Shown here in pieces: positions 60,612 through 64,000 of a stretch of DNA of 64,000 bases (positions within the stretch are counted from its first letter, which is position 1; every line of letters starts with the position of its first letter). The notes under the pieces were generated by a model. It did not search any database. It was not told where the DNA came from and saw only the letters and a list, made by a program, of their open reading frames with translations. The position numbers and the translations under genes were made by a program. Origin of the DNA: Cupriavidus nantongensis (GTDB taxonomy: Bacteria; Pseudomonadota; Gammaproteobacteria; Burkholderiales; Burkholderiaceae); NCBI RefSeq assembly GCF_001598055.1, contig NZ_CP014844.1, positions 186,001-250,000 of the forward strand, in the 5' to 3' direction.

Positions 60612-61508
60612 ATGGCCAGCGGCGACGCCAATCCCTTCGACCAGGTCGTCTTTGCCGGCGGCGGCAACCGCTGCTGGTGGCAGGCGGGCTGGTGGGACAC
60701 GGTCGCGCCCGAGCTGCAGCTGCGCCCGCGCGTGATCGCCGCGATCTCGGCCGGCGCGGCCACCGCCTGCATGGTCTATGCGCACGACTCGCACCAGACC
60801 ATGGACTACTACCGCGCGGTGCTGGCCGACAACCGCCGCAATGCCTACTGGGGCAACCTGCTGCGCAACGAGCGCGTGTTCCCGCATTACGGCATCTACC
60901 GCACCGCGCTGCTGAGCATCTTTGCCGACGGCCGCCTCGCGCACCTGCAGCAGGCGCCCGAGATCCGCATCGGCGTGGCGCATATCCCGCGCTGGAGCGG
61001 TCCGCGCCTGGCGGTGGCCGCCGGGCTGCTGGCCTACAACATCGACAAGCACGTGCTCAAGACGCTGCACCCGCGGCTGGGGCGCAAGCTCGGCTTCCGG
61101 CCCGAATTCGTGCGCGCGCAGGACTGCGCCTCGCCCGAGCAGCTGGCCGACCTGCTGCTGCAGTCGGCGTCGACGCCGCCGTTCACGCCCGTGCTGCGCC
61201 GCGACGGGCGCCCGGTGCTGGACGGCGGGCTGGTCGACAACGTGCCGGTCGACGCGCTCGATGCCGCGCCCGGCAATGTGCTGGTGCTGGTCACGCGGCT
61301 GTACCCGCGCCCGCGCCGTTTCGTGCTGGAGCAAGGCGGCCAGCGCCGCCTGTACCTGCAGCCTTCGCAGCGCGTGCCGATCTCGAGCTGGGACTACACC
61401 CGGCCCGATGCCATGACGCACGCCTATGAACTGGGCCGCCGCGACGGGGAAACTTTCCTGCGCGAATGGCCGTCGATCCTGAATACCGAACTGCGGCCCG
61501 CTGCCTAG
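60612..61508 (+). CDS. Patatin-like phospholipase family protein
   Basis: A 298-residue cytoplasmic protein of the patatin-like acyl hydrolase family. The oxyanion motif is FAGGGNRCWWQAG. The nucleophile elbow reads AISAGAATA, so the first Gly of GxSxG is Ala. The catalytic Asp is in LDGGLVDNVP (DGG). The gene is 17 bases after the thioesterase. Lipid or acyl-ester hydrolysis is the expected activity, though the altered elbow may change it. Confidence 0.83.
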   Translation: MASGDANPFDQVVFAGGGNRCWWQAGWWDTVAPELQLRPRVIAAISAGAATACMVYAHDSHQTMDYYRAVLADNRRNAYWGNLLRNERVFPHYGIYRTALLSIFADGRLAHLQQAPEIRIGVAHIPRWSGPRLAVAAGLLAYNIDKHVLKTLHPRLGRKLGFRPEFVRAQDCASPEQLADLLLQSASTPPFTPVLRRDGRPVLDGGLVDNVPVDALDAAPGNVLVLVTRLYPRPRRFVLEQGGQRRLYLQPSQRVPISSWDYTRPDAMTHAYELGRRDGETFLREWPSILNTELRPAA

Positions 61509-61575
61509 TTTCCGTGTTGCCGGCGCTGGCCTGATGATTGTCGATGCGGCCCGCGTGCCGCGACAGGAGGCTTGG

Positions 61576-63063
61576 ATGACCAAACGCCAGACACCGCTTT
61601 CCATCGTGCAGTCCACCAGCGCGCCGCGGCGCGCCCGCGAGGTCAGCGCGGCGCCACCGGTGCAGAAGGTGCCGCGCGCGCGCAGCAGCCGCGCGCGGCG
61701 CAACGACAAGGTGCGCGAGGCCGACCTGGTGGTGATCGGCGGCGGCTCCGCCGGCGTGGCCTGCGCGCGGCGCGCCGCGGCGCACGGCGCGCGCGTGATC
61801 CTGGTCGAGCGCGACGCCATTGGCGGCACCTGCGTCAACCGCGGCTGCGTGCCCAAGAAGATGCTGTCGTACGGCGCCTCGTGGTCGGCGATCCTGTCGG
61901 GCTGCCTGTCGCATACCGGCGGGCACGAGGACTGGCGCGATGCCATCGTGCGCGTCAACGCCGAGGTCGCGCGCCTGAACGTGGGCTACACCCAGCGCCT
62001 GACCGACTCGGGCGTGGAAGTGCTGCGCGGCGAGGCGCGCGTCACCGGGCCGGAGGAGGTCCGCGTCGGCGACGAGACCATCCACGCGCGCCGCATCCTG
62101 ATCGCCACCGGCGCGCGCCCGCGCACGCTCGACGTTCCCGGCGGCGAGCTGGCCGCGAGCTCCGACGACGTCTTCACCTGGCAGAGCCTGCCTGCGTCCG
62201 TCGCCGTGATCGGCGGCGGCTATATCGGCGTGGAGCAGGCCTCGATCCTGTCGCGCTACGGCGTCAAGGTCGACCTGGTCGTCGCCGGCGACCGGCTGCT
62301 GCCGCATTTCGACCACGACATCGGCACGGCGCTGGCCGACGCGCTGACCGCGCGCGGCGTGCGGCTGCACCTGAATGCGCGCGTGCACCTGCTGAGCCAG
62401 GCCAACGGCGCGGTCGAGGTCTGCTACCAGCCCACCAACGACCCGAGCCGCGCGGGCCAGACCGAAGCCGTACGGGCGCAGGCCGCGCTGGCGGCGATCG
62501 GGCGCGTTTCCAATGTGCAGGGCCTGGGGCTGGAAGCGCTGGGCGTGGCCTTCGGCGAGCGCGGCGGCATCCGCGTCGATCGCCAGTTCCGCAGCAGCGT
62601 GCGCAGCGTCTATGCGCTGGGCGATGCCATCGACGGCCTGCACCTGACGCCGGTGGCCACCGCGCAGGGGCGCTGGCTGGCCGACCGGCTGTTCGGGCGG
62701 CGCGGCGAACGCGCGGATTTCAATTTCGTGCCGACCGCGGTGTTCTGCGAGCCGGCCATCGGTGCGGTAGGCCTGACCGAAGCGCAGGCCATCGAGGCTG
62801 CCGGAAAGCCCGAGCGCATCCGTACCGTGGTCAAGCGCTTTGTCTCGCTCGAGCATCGCTTTGCCGGGACGCCGCACCAGTCGGTATTCAAGCTGGTGCT
62901 CAACGCGCGCAGCGGGCGCGTGCTGGGCGTGCATCTGATGGACAACGCCGCGCCGGAGATCGTGCAGGCGCTGGCGGTGGCATTAAGGCTGGGAGTGCGC
63001 GAATCGCATTTGCAGACGACGGTGCAGGTGCATCCTACGGTGGCGGAAGAGTTGTTCGGGTAG
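61576..63063 (+). CDS. Glutathione-reductase-like flavoprotein
   Basis: A 495-residue NAD(P)H-dependent disulfide oxidoreductase. An unusual basic N-terminal extension (about 1-48) precedes the FAD motif VVIGGGSAGVACARRAA. The redox-active disulfide motif is GGTCVNRGCVPKKML. The NAD(P)H-binding GxGxxG is VAVIGGGYIGVEQA, and the C-terminal catalytic motif is VHPTVAEELFG. It is likely to reduce glutathione disulfide; trypanothione- or mercury-related activities are possible alternatives. ATG 61576 follows a good CAGGAGG. The N-terminal extension is Arg/Ser/Pro-rich and has no known role. Confidence 0.9.
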   Translation: MTKRQTPLSIVQSTSAPRRAREVSAAPPVQKVPRARSSRARRNDKVREADLVVIGGGSAGVACARRAAAHGARVILVERDAIGGTCVNRGCVPKKMLSYGASWSAILSGCLSHTGGHEDWRDAIVRVNAEVARLNVGYTQRLTDSGVEVLRGEARVTGPEEVRVGDETIHARRILIATGARPRTLDVPGGELAASSDDVFTWQSLPASVAVIGGGYIGVEQASILSRYGVKVDLVVAGDRLLPHFDHDIGTALADALTARGVRLHLNARVHLLSQANGAVEVCYQPTNDPSRAGQTEAVRAQAALAAIGRVSNVQGLGLEALGVAFGERGGIRVDRQFRSSVRSVYALGDAIDGLHLTPVATAQGRWLADRLFGRRGERADFNFVPTAVFCEPAIGAVGLTEAQAIEAAGKPERIRTVVKRFVSLEHRFAGTPHQSVFKLVLNARSGRVLGVHLMDNAAPEIVQALAVALRLGVRESHLQTTVQVHPTVAEELFG

Positions 63064-63089
63064 CGCGTTTCGCCACGCGCCCGGTTTTC

Positions 63090-63116
63090 TCCCCTCGCCC
63101 GCTTGCGGGAGAGGGA
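63090..63116. repeat. CCCTC/GAGGG palindromic repeat
   Basis: A short inverted repeat (arms 63090-63102 and 63105-63116, TCCCCTCGCCCGC and GCGGGAGAGGGA with one unpaired base) with a 2-base centre. Units of this kind are common dispersed intergenic repeats; it lies between two converging genes. Confidence 0.6.
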
Positions 63117-63150
63117 GACCACACTCGGTCGCGATGCGTTCCTGGCCGAG

Positions 63151-64000
63151 TTACCCGCCAACCGGCAACCTCAACACCGCCCGCACCCCGGTGCCCTGCG
63201 CCCCCTCCCCCAACTCCACCGTCCCCCCGAACCGCGCCGCCATCTCGCGCGAAATCGCCAGCCCCAGCCCCGAGCCGGGCTGCGCATTCCCCACCCGCCG
63301 GTAGAACCGCGCAAAGACCTTCTCGCGTTCTTCAGCCGGGATGCCGGGCCCATCGTCCTCGACCACCAGGCAGGCGTGATCGCCCACACGCGTCGCCGAC
63401 AGCGTGATGCGGCTGCCGCGCGGCGAGTACTGGATCGCGTTGTGGACCAGGTTGGCCAGCGCCTCGCGCAGCAGCGCGGGGTCGGCGCGCACCGGCAGTG
63501 CCAGTCCCGGCACCGGCTCCCAGCCGAAGTCCTGCTGCTTGCCGCGCGCCAGCGGCAGGTAGTCCAGCGCGACCTGCTCGGCCACGGTGACGGCATCGAT
63601 GATGTCGATGCCTTCGCCGGCCTCGCCCGGTTGCGCGGCGGCGTCGGCGCGATGCTGGCGTACCCGCGCCAGCGCCAGCAGCTGGTTGGTCAGCCGCGCG
63701 GCCTGTTCCAGCTGCGTGACGATGCCGCCCACCGCTTCGCCGGCGGCGGCGCGCGCGGCTTCGGGGTCGGGGGCGGGGTCGGCGGCATTCAGCTGGCGCT
63801 GGGCGTACTCGGCCTGGGTCTTGAGGATGGCCAGCGGGGTCCGCAGCTGGTGCGCGGCATCGGCGATGAACTGCGCCTGCGACTGCGCCATCGCGGCCGA
63901 GCGCGACACGTGCAGGTTGACCGCATCGACCAGCGGCCGCACCTCGGCGGGCACGCGCTCGAACGCGAGCGGGGTCAGGTCTTCGGGCGAGCGCGCCTCG
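63151..64000 (-). CDS. tctE: TctE-like sensor histidine kinase, 3' part only
   Basis: The gene runs in from the right edge; about 282 residues of the C-terminal half are visible. Segments PLAFERVPAEVRPLVDAVN (HAMP end), FIADAAHQLRTPLAILKTQAE (H-box, phospho-His), NLVHNAIQYSPRG (N box), VEDDGPGIP (G1) and GSGLGLAISREMA (G2) are those of TctE-type kinases. It lies about 6.5 kb from the tctCBA genes, whose upstream DNA has a TctD-like direct repeat. The cognate regulator is expected just outside the window. Confidence 0.85.
   Translation of the reverse strand, partial: EARSPEDLTPLAFERVPAEVRPLVDAVNLHVSRSAAMAQSQAQFIADAAHQLRTPLAILKTQAEYAQRQLNAADPAPDPEAARAAAGEAVGGIVTQLEQAARLTNQLLALARVRQHRADAAAQPGEAGEGIDIIDAVTVAEQVALDYLPLARGKQQDFGWEPVPGLALPVRADPALLREALANLVHNAIQYSPRGSRITLSATRVGDHACLVVEDDGPGIPAEEREKVFARFYRRVGNAQPGSGLGLAISREMAARFGGTVELGEGAQGTGVRAVLRLPVGG

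Noticed and set aside
1-64000. CRISPR array, insertion sequence or prophage
   Set aside because: No regularly spaced repeats with spacers, transposase motifs or phage genes were seen; repeats present are short intergenic ones.

Overview
The window is GC-rich, densely coded DNA from a betaproteobacterium of the Burkholderiaceae, most likely a Cupriavidus or Ralstonia relative. The reasons are gene order and content: def-fmt-htpX-rsmB-DUF4390-ntrY-ntrX, GTP-type PEP carboxykinase, several Bug/Tct tricarboxylate-transport genes and TctE-like kinases. The gene set is chromosomal housekeeping with small accessory insertions. I see no phage, insertion sequence, CRISPR array or rRNA operon.

Layout. 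0-3.4 kb: end of a pterin-4a-carbinolamine dehydratase gene, an OmpR/TctE-type two-component pair and a eukaryotic-like SET-domain lysine methyltransferase. 3.4-4.6 kb: an unusual 1.17-kb non-coding block packed with GTATAC/GTTTAC motifs, DnaA boxes and a CTA-trinucleotide run arranged like a replication-origin unwinding element; it is followed by the HU gene. 5-14.4 kb: a DUF2272 lipoprotein, dinB, rarD, an orphan TRAP binding protein, an unrecognised barrel-like lipoprotein, an aquaporin, a coiled-coil protein, a BrnT/BrnA toxin-antitoxin pair and tRNA-Phe. 14.4-22.8 kb: the minus-strand run def, fmt, htpX, rsmB, DUF4390, ntrY, ntrX. 23-28.7 kb: LysM protein, dprA, a thioredoxin-like protein and topB. 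28.8-31 kb: a LysR regulator, a small repeat protein and a glycine-zipper protein. 31-38 kb: cstA with its small partner, a Cache-domain two-component system and pckG. 38-46 kb: a 2-hydroxyacid dehydrogenase, an MFS transporter, a MOSC protein and an RND efflux adaptor plus pump, followed by a RelE/HigA-type toxin-antitoxin pair.

47-55.3 kb holds the most interesting operon. It encodes a Fur-box-preceded TonB-dependent haem-type receptor, a CobN-like chelatase with a signal peptide and a C-terminal membrane anchor, a MotA/TolQ/ExbB channel protein, a DUF2149 protein that looks ExbD-like, and a ChaN-type haem-binding lipoprotein. The set resembles the Bacteroidetes Hmu haem-utilisation locus. 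I infer haem capture followed by periplasmic iron removal from the porphyrin. 55.3-64 kb: a tripartite tricarboxylate transporter (TctC, TctB, TctA), an AbrB-family membrane protein, a thioesterase, a patatin-like protein, a glutathione-reductase-like enzyme and the 3' part of a TctE-like kinase gene cut by the window edge.

Metabolically, cstA, pckG, the Tct transporter and the orphan TRAP protein point to growth on organic acids. All function calls come from reading the translated sequence; no database search was run.
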